The position numbers and the translations under genes were made by a program. A DNA stretch of 64,000 bases, taken from contig NZ_QFFG01000002.1 of assembly GCF_003129485.1 (NCBI RefSeq), positions 310,001-374,000 on the forward strand, given 5' to 3'. The stretch comes from Polaribacter aquimarinus (GTDB lineage Bacteria; Bacteroidota; Bacteroidia; Flavobacteriales; Flavobacteriaceae). The notes under the pieces were generated by a model that was given only the letters and a program-made list of their open reading frames with translations, was not told the origin of the DNA and did not search any database. Every line of letters starts with the position of its first letter. The stretch's first letter is position 1. This document shows, one piece after another, positions 32,431 through 40,067 of this stretch.

Positions 32431-32608
32431 TTCGTTATTATAAATATTCTTTTGTGAAATAATATACTTGCTTTTCCATCTTTCTGTTTTTCCAAAAGTT
32501 ACAGTTATTATTTCATATAATATACTAAGCTTATACTCTGCCAAACCTTTTGCTAGTATATTTGCATAACGCCCCAAACCACAAAGCGCAATATTCAATT
32601 TTTTCCAT
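32424..32608 (-). pseudogene. 5' fragment of a Gfo/Idh/MocA-type oxidoreductase gene
   Basis: The minus-strand frame from about 32598 reads NIALCGLGRYANILAKGL, a Rossmann GxGxxA-type start, then TVTFGKTERWKSKYI and NIYNNENFPS, like the first 60 residues of glucose-fructose oxidoreductase-type dehydrogenases. The remaining 250-300 residues are missing; the frame runs instead into the aldehyde dehydrogenase fragment. The likely original ATG (32608) is out of frame by one base relative to the rest, consistent with decay. The chimeric open frame 32260-32598 (112 codons) is therefore debris, not a gene. Confidence 0.7.
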
Positions 32609-32755
32609 AATAAATCTATGTTTTCTTGGTCAGAAGTTTATCACAGGAAATAATTGTTGGTAAAAAGGGTATAGAGCTAATTTCTTAACAAATGAACACC
32701 TTGATACTTTCTTCATTTGTTTAATTTTATCACAATTCATAAAAAAAACAGGGCT

Positions 32756-33820
32756 TTATTTATATTCCTTGAAATATTTATTAATTTCTGAGGCATAAAA
32801 AACTTTATGAATAATTTGAAAAATTAGCATTTGAAGAAATATATAATTTCTTTCAAAAAAAGAAAGATTACACCCATAAATACGGTAAAATTGATATTTA
32901 ATATTGTACAGCTTTTGTTTAATGGAGTACTTAGATTTCTTTTTTATTAAAAGATTATTTTTGTCAAAAAAATTAAAAGTTACCTTTCTAAAATCAATAT
33001 CAAATTTTTTTAATTTTATTAAAGCAGCATGAAAGACGTCCATTTTATTATCAATTTCAGCAATTTTCCAAAGCTCATCAATGTTAAACTTATTTTTTAA
33101 GTTTTTCATCATTAATAAATCTATCGCCCAATTTTCATAATGTGTAGAATAATATCCATGAATTATAGAAATATAAGCTTCATGTTCAAGTATTGGAATT
33201 TTAGCATTTTTAAACTTAGGGTGAGGAACTGCATTTAATAAAATATAATCTAATCCTTTTTTTGTTAACAAATGACTTATACTCCAATGCAAGTCTAGTT
33301 CAATTTTTTTCTTTTTATGTAATATAGAGAAAGCATGACTATTAAAATTATAATTCCACTTTGAAAAAAAGTTTATTAAACTAAAATATGATTTTGGAAA
33401 TATATAACCGTTTTTGTTTAATAATCGCAAAGCAGGATTAAACTTATCATATGGTATAAGTATATCTATATCAGATGTAGGTCTGTAGGCTATGTTATCA
33501 TAATTATATGCAAGACTCATCCCTTTAAAAATTAAAGGCTCTACACTTATTTTTTTTAACATTTCACAGACTTGTTTGGTCTCATGCTCTAAAAAGTTAG
33601 ATTTAAGCCAAAAATATCTATATATAACTTTAAGTCTTTCTTGATGAACAGAATCTAGCTGATATTGATTAAGTTTTGATAGAAAAAAAGGAACTAATTT
33701 AGCTCCTCTTCCATCTAATAAGTCAAGATTTTCATATTTATTTAGATCGCAGTTCCATTTACTAAAGTCTTTTTTTGTTTTTGATAAGCAGGCTTTTAAA
33801 ACAATATCATTGATATTCAT
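32756..33820 (-). CDS. Nucleotidyltransferase family protein (PF14907-like)
   Basis: A 354-residue protein with the polymerase-beta-like signature of the uncharacterised nucleotidyltransferase family: LIFKGMSLAYNY, then RPTSDIDILIPYDKF with metal-binding Asp117 and Asp119, and the third carboxylate region KKIELDLHWSI (Glu174/Asp176). Relatives accompany HPr-kinase-like genes in lasso peptide clusters, where one has been reported to extend a kinase-made phosphate with hexose (pseudomycoidin, from memory). It is the last gene of the six-gene operon, 1 base after the ABC transporter stop. Its likely substrate is a phosphorylated peptide or carrier (inference). Downstream is an inverted repeat (32687-32696 with 32712-32721) without a clear U tract. 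Confidence 0.78.
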   Translation of the reverse strand: MNINDIVLKACLSKTKKDFSKWNCDLNKYENLDLLDGRGAKLVPFFLSKLNQYQLDSVHQERLKVIYRYFWLKSNFLEHETKQVCEMLKKISVEPLIFKGMSLAYNYDNIAYRPTSDIDILIPYDKFNPALRLLNKNGYIFPKSYFSLINFFSKWNYNFNSHAFSILHKKKKIELDLHWSISHLLTKKGLDYILLNAVPHPKFKNAKIPILEHEAYISIIHGYYSTHYENWAIDLLMMKNLKNKFNIDELWKIAEIDNKMDVFHAALIKLKKFDIDFRKVTFNFFDKNNLLIKKKSKYSIKQKLYNIKYQFYRIYGCNLSFFERNYIFLQMLIFQIIHKVFYASEINKYFKEYK

Positions 33821-33821
33821 G

Positions 33822-35447
33822 TTAAAGAATTTTTTTAAATTCTAGATTATTTATAAAGGAATTAGAGTGTGTTACCACAATAATAATTTTATCATTTTTA
33901 AGTTCATTAATAAGCTTAGTAAAAAAATTTAACGATGCATCATCCAAATCATTTTCGGGTTCATCAAAAACAATTAAACTCGAGGGATAGAAGATTTCTC
34001 TAAGAATAACAAGTCTTTTCTTTTCACCTCCAGAAAGGCCTTTACCATTTTCGCCTATAAATCTCTCCTCATCTAATTGATTTGCCCATAAAAAGTGTTC
34101 TTTTATGCTCTTAAATTCAATTTCATTTCCAAATAATAAATTTTCTCTTATACTAGAACTAAATAAATTTACTTCTTGCGGGACATAAGAAAAATTACAT
34201 TTATAACTAATATATTCTTTACTAGATATAATATTCTTATTTACAATTATTTGTTTACAGATAGCGGGATGCATCCCAAGAATTGTTTCAATTAATGTCG
34301 TTTTTCCGCTACCATTAATCCCATTTACTAAATAAAGATTGCCTTTTTTTAAATTAACATCAATTGAATTTATTAGTTTTTTTTCTCCAATAGAAATAGA
34401 CAGGCTTTTAAATTTAATACTTTGAATATCATTAAAAGTTTTAGATACTGATTTTCTTTCAACTGTATTATGAAGACTTTTTATATCAAAAAGTTTGATG
34501 ATTTTTAAATATGAAAAATACGCATCTAAAATACTCAATAAATTTGTTGGAATCGTAGAAAGTTTTGTTTGAATAATATTTAAAACAAAAAACACAATTA
34601 TAAGTTCAGACCATGTCATTTCTTTTTGCTTAATAAGAAATACTCCAAACAATATAAAAATAATTTTAGCAAGAATGTTTATAGATTGATCTAGAATTTT
34701 TAATGATGATTTAGAGTTTAAAACTCTACTATTACTTTTTATAAAAATTTCCGATTCGTTCATAAATAAAGATTCTGATTTTTTATTATTTCTACCCATT
34801 TTAAGTAATAATAATTGATCAAAAAATTTATTGAGGTTAAATGTTTGAGTCTTCCATGAGTCATGAAATTTATCGACAAATACACTGACTTTTATTGAAC
34901 TAATGACTTGAATCAATAACGTAATAAAATAGAGTATACTAAATATTAAAAATAGTTTAGGAAAAAACAATACAACAAAAACAGCCAAAAAAAAAGAGAT
35001 TAAAATATTAGGTATAAACTGACTTAATAATTGTAGTACACCAGCTCTTATTCTCCAAAAATAAGTCATAAATACATCTACCAAATAAACTCTATCGATA
35101 ACCTTATATTTAGCCCAAGTTAAACTCAATATAGATTCTCTTAGCTTTTTTATTGAATTGCTTGAAAATTCATCTACAGAATTAATATTAATCTTGACTT
35201 GATAATAAGACAAAAACTGAGCTAATAGAAAACTAATTATGGTAATACTAATTAAACTATAATTAATTGTACCTTCTTGAATTCCTATAAACGATTTAGC
35301 GAATAATAGTGGCCATAAAAGAGAAAAAGAAATAGCAAAAATTCCAACAAAGGTACCTTTATAAAAAGTCTTACTAGAGAATATTTCCATTTCCTTAAGA
35401 TATTTTATAAAGCCGAAAAAACTAGATAGTTTTAAATAAAAACGCAT
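33822..35447 (-). CDS. ABC exporter, fused membrane and ATPase domains
   Basis: A 541-residue half-transporter. The membrane domain covers about 25-320 with six hydrophobic segments. The ATPase domain has Walker A NGINGSGKTT near residue 375, Q loop YVPQEVNLFSSS, signature LSGGEKKRL and Walker B LIVFDEPENDLDD. It resembles lipid/peptide exporters. It has no N-terminal C39 peptidase domain, so it would not itself cleave a double-glycine leader. It lies within the operon of the HPr-kinase-like, glycosyltransferase and nucleotidyltransferase genes, suggesting that it exports their product. Confidence 0.88.
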   Translation of the reverse strand: MRFYLKLSSFFGFIKYLKEMEIFSSKTFYKGTFVGIFAISFSLLWPLLFAKSFIGIQEGTINYSLISITIISFLLAQFLSYYQVKININSVDEFSSNSIKKLRESILSLTWAKYKVIDRVYLVDVFMTYFWRIRAGVLQLLSQFIPNILISFFLAVFVVLFFPKLFLIFSILYFITLLIQVISSIKVSVFVDKFHDSWKTQTFNLNKFFDQLLLLKMGRNNKKSESLFMNESEIFIKSNSRVLNSKSSLKILDQSINILAKIIFILFGVFLIKQKEMTWSELIIVFFVLNIIQTKLSTIPTNLLSILDAYFSYLKIIKLFDIKSLHNTVERKSVSKTFNDIQSIKFKSLSISIGEKKLINSIDVNLKKGNLYLVNGINGSGKTTLIETILGMHPAICKQIIVNKNIISSKEYISYKCNFSYVPQEVNLFSSSIRENLLFGNEIEFKSIKEHFLWANQLDEERFIGENGKGLSGGEKKRLVILREIFYPSSLIVFDEPENDLDDASLNFFTKLINELKNDKIIIVVTHSNSFINNLEFKKIL

Positions 35448-35453
35448 AAAATA

Positions 35454-36125
35454 TTAGCCGCTTTTTAGATGTTTTTTTAGAAATTGTAAATAATCCATTC
35501 TATTTATAGTTTTAGTAAAATTAGTGTCATGAACCCTTCTGTGTACAAGAACTTCATTTATAGTATCATAAATTATTTTATCCTTTATCATTTTGCTAAA
35601 CCAATTTATAAAAACTCCGATGAATTGATCTTCATCAAAGAAATTATACAATTCTAATAAACCTCTTTTAAACATAATTGTAGTTTTAGAAACTCCCTTC
35701 ATAGTATTTTTTCTAGCATTGTAGTTTTGAACAACACCATTGTCCTCAAAAGATTCAAACTCTTTTATCATAGTAAAACAAGCAGAAGCATCTTTATTAG
35801 AATCAAAATAATCTAATTGTTTTTCTAGCTTAGTTTCTTCCCAATAATCATCGGCATCAAGAAAACAAATAAATTCTGCAGTTGTTTCAGATAATCCTCG
35901 ATTTATAGTTTTTGGCTGCCCAAAATGAGGTTGTTCAAAAAGAAGAATATTTTTATTTTTTTCTAGATACTTTTTTACAACAGAAACTGTATTATCAGTA
36001 GAGCCATCATCAACAATCAAAATTCTAAAATCTTGATAGGATTGCTTTAAAATTGAATCAATAGCTTCATTTATAAATTTATCACCATTAAATACAGGTA
36101 TTATTATATCTACTGTCCTTTTCAT
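35454..36125 (-). CDS. Family 2 glycosyltransferase (second of tandem pair)
   Basis: A 223-residue protein with a GT-A fold: VDIIIPVFNGDKFI at the start, ILIVDDGSTDN (nucleotide-binding Asp), and FICFLDADDYW with the DxD-like metal site near residue 100. The catalytic region is short, and the C-terminal part is reduced compared with typical 300-residue enzymes. No membrane segment. It sits 2 bases after the other glycosyltransferase. Donor and acceptor are unknown; the context suggests sugar addition to the operon's exported product. Confidence 0.88.
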   Translation of the reverse strand: MKRTVDIIIPVFNGDKFINEAIDSILKQSYQDFRILIVDDGSTDNTVSVVKKYLEKNKNILLFEQPHFGQPKTINRGLSETTAEFICFLDADDYWEETKLEKQLDYFDSNKDASACFTMIKEFESFEDNGVVQNYNARKNTMKGVSKTTIMFKRGLLELYNFFDEDQFIGVFINWFSKMIKDKIIYDTINEVLVHRRVHDTNFTKTINRMDYLQFLKKHLKSG

Positions 36126-36127
36126 AT

Positions 36128-36802
36128 TTATTTTTGTTTTAAGCGATTTTTCAATAATTCCAATGTTGTTTTATTTGAATTAAACTCTTTATTAAATGTC
36201 ATGTTTTCCCCATGAATATACCTATTAAGGACAATAGAATTCGTTTTTTTTATTTTAACATTCTTGTCTACTAGTTGCAACCAAAAATCATTATCCTCTC
36301 CATACCTTAAGCTAGGGTCGAACCTAATTTTAGATAATTTTTTACAGAATTTATAAGCAATTGAGCCTACTAAATTTTTGAAAACAATATCTCCATTTTT
36401 ATACCAAGAATAATTAACTCCTTCATCAACAAAGTATTTTGTTTGCCCCCAAACTAAATCTACTTCGGATGAACAAATCAACGAAAAGAATTCAAAACTT
36501 CTCTCTTCTGACCAGCAATCATCAGAATCTAAAAAAGAAATATAATCTCCAATTGCATTATCTAAACCAATGTTTCTGGCAAAAGCAGGACCAAGGTTTA
36601 CTTTATTTCTAAAAAAACGAATAATTGAGTTATTTTTAAACTTTTCGAAAAAAGTATTGTAATCATTTTTGTCGGAAGCATCATCAATTATAATAATATC
36701 CCACTTAAGGTTACATTTTTGATTTAGAATTGAAAGAATAGCTTTCTCAAGTCTAACAAAATCATTAAAAACCGGAATTATAACTGTACAAATCTTATTC
36801 AT
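36128..36802 (-). CDS. Family 2 glycosyltransferase (first of tandem pair)
   Basis: A 224-residue GT-A protein with CTVIIPVFNDFVRL, IIIIDDASDKND, GPAFARNIGLDNAIGDYISFLDSDDCW and the later RFDPSLRYGEDNDFWLQL, a typical ED-containing catalytic segment. It overlaps the 3' end of the HPr-kinase-like gene by 8 bases, so translation is probably coupled. It is only distantly similar to the next gene, so the two may add different sugars. Membrane segments are absent. Confidence 0.88.
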   Translation of the reverse strand: MNKICTVIIPVFNDFVRLEKAILSILNQKCNLKWDIIIIDDASDKNDYNTFFEKFKNNSIIRFFRNKVNLGPAFARNIGLDNAIGDYISFLDSDDCWSEERSFEFFSLICSSEVDLVWGQTKYFVDEGVNYSWYKNGDIVFKNLVGSIAYKFCKKLSKIRFDPSLRYGEDNDFWLQLVDKNVKIKKTNSIVLNRYIHGENMTFNKEFNSNKTTLELLKNRLKQK

Positions 36803-37823
36803 TTAATTTGAATTTTGAAAATGCTTTTGAATTGATTTCATCATATTGAGATAGATTCCAATGGTATTTTGGCATTGATACGCAAAGGTTCATTATCTTT
36901 TTATAAGCGATTTCCCTACTGTGGGGTAAATGATATAAAGTTGTTGGAGCAATTGATAATATTGCAGACTGAGAATTTGTTTTAGAAATTATTGATTCTT
37001 CAGAATGATTAATTTGAGGAATTAAAATACCCAAAATTTTAGCTTTTTTGCACATTTTTTTTGGATAAATGAACCCTAGATCAAGCACATACTTTTCGCT
37101 TCCAATAAGATTTTTATTTAAAACATATTTTTTTAAATCAGGAAACCTGTCATATAAAGTTGATTTGACAATTTTTGCAGTTTGATACAAGCAATAAACC
37201 ATCCAACTTTTCTCTTTTTCTATCCACACATAATCATCTCCAAGGTATCCAAAACCACCTCTTAAAAGGCTTAAACAAGATGTAGATTTACCTGAACCAC
37301 TTGCTCCTGTAATTAAATATGCTCCTTTTTTACTTTGCTTTATTGCTCCTGAATGTATGAGTTGAGCATTAAAACCTAAAGTCCAACAATGAAAAATATA
37401 TCTAAAAGAAAATGTTTTTTCCCACCAAGGAATCTGTTCTATTTTATTATACAACGCTAGACCTATGTTTAACTTTTGATCGAATAAATAAATACGATTC
37501 ATTTCAGAAGGATAAAAAACTCGAAATCGCTTTGTATCTAATTTTTTTGAATAACCGTTAACAAAAGAATCTAAAACCCAACTTGGTTTATAGATTTTGT
37601 GCTTCATTACTGACAAATCCATGCAAAAAATCTCAAGATTAAAATCTAAGGTTTGAAAAACTGTTAGATGTGAGATACTACTTCCTAAGGCTTTTAAAAT
37701 ATTATCTGAGTTATAATTTACTCGAAAAGATCTTTTTCCAATTTTATAATTCTTATGAGAGATATTTTCTTCAGAGGAAATTTTAGATAAAGCTTTTTCA
37801 AAGTATGCCTGAACCAAACTCAC
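36795..37823 (-). CDS. HPr kinase-like P-loop protein
   Basis: A 342-residue protein whose C-terminal half resembles the HPr kinase catalytic domain: LIHSGAI (about 155-161), Walker A GASGSGKST (173-181), and LGDDYVWIE with Asp196-Asp197, the likely acid pair. The N-terminal half (1-150) is specific to peptide-cluster kinases and has an aromatic-rich segment WWEKTFSFRYIFHCW. There is no HPr or PTS gene nearby, so HPr is an unlikely substrate. Such kinases in lasso peptide clusters phosphorylate a peptide serine (family knowledge). It is the second gene of the operon, 3 bases after the PqqD-like gene. Confidence 0.8.
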   Translation of the reverse strand: MSLVQAYFEKALSKISSEENISHKNYKIGKRSFRVNYNSDNILKALGSSISHLTVFQTLDFNLEIFCMDLSVMKHKIYKPSWVLDSFVNGYSKKLDTKRFRVFYPSEMNRIYLFDQKLNIGLALYNKIEQIPWWEKTFSFRYIFHCWTLGFNAQLIHSGAIKQSKKGAYLITGASGSGKSTSCLSLLRGGFGYLGDDYVWIEKEKSWMVYCLYQTAKIVKSTLYDRFPDLKKYVLNKNLIGSEKYVLDLGFIYPKKMCKKAKILGILIPQINHSEESIISKTNSQSAILSIAPTTLYHLPHSREIAYKKIMNLCVSMPKYHWNLSQYDEINSKAFSKFKLNE

Positions 37824-37826
37824 TAT

Positions 37827-38204
37827 TTATCGTTTAGAATCTGAATTCCATTTCTCAGATTCTACTTCATGAATTGGGTCTAATACCAATAAGTCTTGTA
37901 GGTCGTCAAATTTCTTTAACATTGAAGGAGAATCTTTTGAGTTTAAGCCTTTAATATTAAAGTCTATTTCTACTGGAGATTCTATAAATATTTCTTCTTC
38001 AATTAATTGATTATATACTTTAATCATGGATTCATCTTCATTTACAAGATTAAGTGCTTCAGATTTATTTATCGGTAAATCATTAAAAAGTTTACAAATA
38101 GACCCTGTTAAAGTGTAATAAATTCCTGAATCTAAGTTTGCAATAATAATATCTCTGTCAAAAGCATCTGCAATATGTCTTGGGTTTAATACGATGTAGC
38201 TCAT
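37827..38204 (-). CDS. PqqD-like peptide-recognition protein with C-terminal tail
   Basis: A 125-residue protein. Residues 1-80 fit the PqqD winged-helix fold: VLNPRHIADAFDRDIIIANLDSGIYYTLTGSICKLFN, with the typical aromatic-Leu-N/T pattern (YYTLTG), and a C-terminal helix QLIEEEIFIE. PqqD domains bind the leader of ribosomally made peptides and present it to modifying enzymes. The remaining 45 residues form a tail ending LLVLDPIHEVESEKWNSDSKR; I recall a similar DPIHEVDExGW tail in PqqD-like proteins beside HPr-kinase-like genes. It is the first gene of the operon; a terminator upstream (38341-38375) separates it from the aldehyde dehydrogenase gene. Confidence 0.75.
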   Translation of the reverse strand: MSYIVLNPRHIADAFDRDIIIANLDSGIYYTLTGSICKLFNDLPINKSEALNLVNEDESMIKVYNQLIEEEIFIESPVEIDFNIKGLNSKDSPSMLKKFDDLQDLLVLDPIHEVESEKWNSDSKR

Positions 38205-38214
38205 TTTTATAAAA

Positions 38215-38328
38215 TTATATAAAGTGATGTTTTGAATAATAAAAGATTAAATTAGCAATTCCAACACGCTGATTTAGCGTATAATGTAAATATATAAAAT
38301 TTTGATTCGAAGTGGAAATATATTTCAT
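38215..38328 (-). CDS. Short open frame upstream of the PqqD-like gene (possible precursor, unproven)
   Basis: An ATG at 38328 opens a 37-codon frame ending TAA at 38215, 10 bases before the PqqD-like gene; the peptide starts MKYISTSNQNF and contains NQRVGIANL. It starts 12 bases beyond the aldehyde dehydrogenase terminator. The position is right for a precursor gene. Against it: the region is A+T-rich, the peptide has no obvious core with Cys or Ser/Thr clusters at the C terminus, and a weak promoter-like TTGG-N19-TATTATTC lies inside the frame. It may be chance. Confidence 0.2.
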   Translation of the reverse strand: MKYISTSNQNFIYLHYTLNQRVGIANLIFYYSKHHFI

Positions 38329-38340
38329 TTTATTAAAGTA

Positions 38341-38375
38341 AAAACCCCAACTCTGTTAAGAAGTAGGAGCTTTTT
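38341..38375 (-). terminator. Terminator of the aldehyde dehydrogenase gene
   Basis: On the minus strand AAAAGCTCC pairs with GGGGTTTT (two wobble pairs), enclosing ACT/AGT; the loop is around TTAAC. A T run follows. It lies 41 bases beyond the stop at 38416 and isolates the six-gene operon from read-through. Confidence 0.65.
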
Positions 38376-38415
38376 AATTATAACTTTCTTTAATTGAATT
38401 AAAATTTTGACTTTT

Positions 38416-39957
38416 TTATAAATCAAACTTAATTCCTTGTGCTAAAGGCAATTCATCAGAATAATTAATGGTATTTGTTTGTCTTCTCATATACACTTTC
38501 CAAGCATCGGAACCAGATTCACGACCACCTCCTGTTTCTTTTTCACCACCAAAAGCACCTCCAATTTCTGCGCCAGAAGTTCCAATATTTACATTGGCAA
38601 TTCCACAATCAGAACCCGCGTAAGACAAGAATTTCTCTGCTTCTTTTAACTCGTTTGTCATAATTGATGAAGACAAACCTTGGACAACTCCGTTTTGTTT
38701 TTCTATAGCATTTTCTAGTTCTCCAGTATATTTCATCAAATATAAAATTGGTGCAAACGTTTCATGTTGTACAATTTCAAAATGATTTTCAGCTTCAATA
38801 ATTGCCGGTTTTACATAGCAACCAGATTCATAACCTTCTCCTTCTAAAACACCACCTTCTACCAAAATAGCTCCACCTTCATCTTTTGCTTTTTCAATCG
38901 CAGCTAAATAAGTGTTTACAGATTCTTTATCAATTAATGGTCCCACATGATTGTTTTCATTCAAAGGATTTCCTATTTTTATTTGTTGGTAAGCACCAAC
39001 AATTGCCTCTTTTACTTTATCATAAACAGATTCATGAATAATTAAACGACGTGTAGAAGTACAACGTTGTCCACAAGTTCCCACTGCACCAAAAACAGCA
39101 CCAGGAACAACAACTTTTAAATCTGCGCTTGGTGTAATAATGATAGCATTATTACCCCCCAATTCTAGCAACGATTTTCCAAAACGCTTTGCAACTGTTG
39201 TTCCAACAATTCTTCCCATTCTGGTAGAACCAGTTGCAGAGACTAAAGGTATTCTAGCATCATTAGTCATCATTTCACCTACTTTATAATCTCCATTTAT
39301 AATACAAGAAATTCCTTCTGGCAAGTTATTTTGTTTTAAAACTTCTGCAATAATATTCTGACAAGCTACCGCACATAAAGGTGTTTTTTCTGATGCTTTC
39401 CAAACACAAACATCTCCACAAATCCAAGCCAAAGCAGTGTTCCATGCCCAAACTGCTACAGGAAAGTTAAAAGCAGATATAATACCAACAACGCCTATAG
39501 GATGCCATTGCTCTCTCATAACATGTCCAGGTCTCTCAGAAGGAATGGTTTGGCCATTTAATTGTCTAGACAATCCAACTGCAAAATCGCAGATGTCAAT
39601 CATTTCTTGTACTTCTCCTAAACCTTCTTGGTAACTTTTTCCCATTTCATAAGAAACCAATTTACCTAAGGCTTCTTTCTTTTCTCGAAGTTTATTACCA
39701 AACTGACGAACAACTTCTCCTCTTTGTGGAGCAGGAATATCTCTAAATGATAAAAATGCTTTAGTTGCAGTTTCCATTACTTTTTCATAATCTTCTTTGG
39801 TAGATGCTTTTACTTTACCAATTAATCTTCCGTCTACTGGAGAATAAGATGCTATGATTTCTCCATAAGAAAAATTTTCTTGCCCTGTTGATGTTCCATT
39901 ATTTATATCTTGTAACCCTAGATGTTTTAAGGCTTTGTCCATTCCAAAATCAGTCAT
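38416..39957 (-). CDS. amaB: Aldehyde dehydrogenase, ALDH7/antiquitin type
   Basis: A 513-residue NAD-dependent aldehyde dehydrogenase with the size and motifs of the ALDH7 family: VGIISAFNFPVAVWAWN, WKASEKTPL, SATGSTRMG, active-site Glu in LLELGGNNA and catalytic Cys in GTCGQRCTSTRR. ALDH7 members oxidise alpha-aminoadipate semialdehyde in lysine degradation; the symbol is by family and the substrate is not shown here. The frame extends to 40062 with a hydrophobic leader-like stretch, but the ATG at 39957 (MTDFGMDKAL) gives the standard N terminus. The stretch encoding the last residues is duplicated as a pseudogene at 32198-32430. It is divergent from the asparaginase gene; an AAATTCG/CGAATTT inverted repeat (39982-40000) lies in the divergent region. 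Confidence 0.9.
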   Translation of the reverse strand: MTDFGMDKALKHLGLQDINNGTSTGQENFSYGEIIASYSPVDGRLIGKVKASTKEDYEKVMETATKAFLSFRDIPAPQRGEVVRQFGNKLREKKEALGKLVSYEMGKSYQEGLGEVQEMIDICDFAVGLSRQLNGQTIPSERPGHVMREQWHPIGVVGIISAFNFPVAVWAWNTALAWICGDVCVWKASEKTPLCAVACQNIIAEVLKQNNLPEGISCIINGDYKVGEMMTNDARIPLVSATGSTRMGRIVGTTVAKRFGKSLLELGGNNAIIITPSADLKVVVPGAVFGAVGTCGQRCTSTRRLIIHESVYDKVKEAIVGAYQQIKIGNPLNENNHVGPLIDKESVNTYLAAIEKAKDEGGAILVEGGVLEGEGYESGCYVKPAIIEAENHFEIVQHETFAPILYLMKYTGELENAIEKQNGVVQGLSSSIMTNELKEAEKFLSYAGSDCGIANVNIGTSGAEIGGAFGGEKETGGGRESGSDAWKVYMRRQTNTINYSDELPLAQGIKFDL

Positions 39958-40067
39958 TTTGTAGTTTCGTTTATGTTGTTTAAATTCGAAAAACGAATTT
40001 ACAAATAATATTACAAACAAATAAATTAAACAAAAACATGCAATTTGTTTAATAAATAACAATTAAA

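Noticed and set aside
32260-32598. 112-codon minus-strand open frame
   Set aside because: Chimera of two gene fragments (oxidoreductase start and aldehyde dehydrogenase tail); reported as pseudogenes instead.
32756-38204. A complete lasso peptide cluster
   Set aside because: No asparagine-synthetase-like cyclase or transglutaminase-like protease is present; only the accessory kinase, nucleotidyltransferase, PqqD-like protein and exporter are found.
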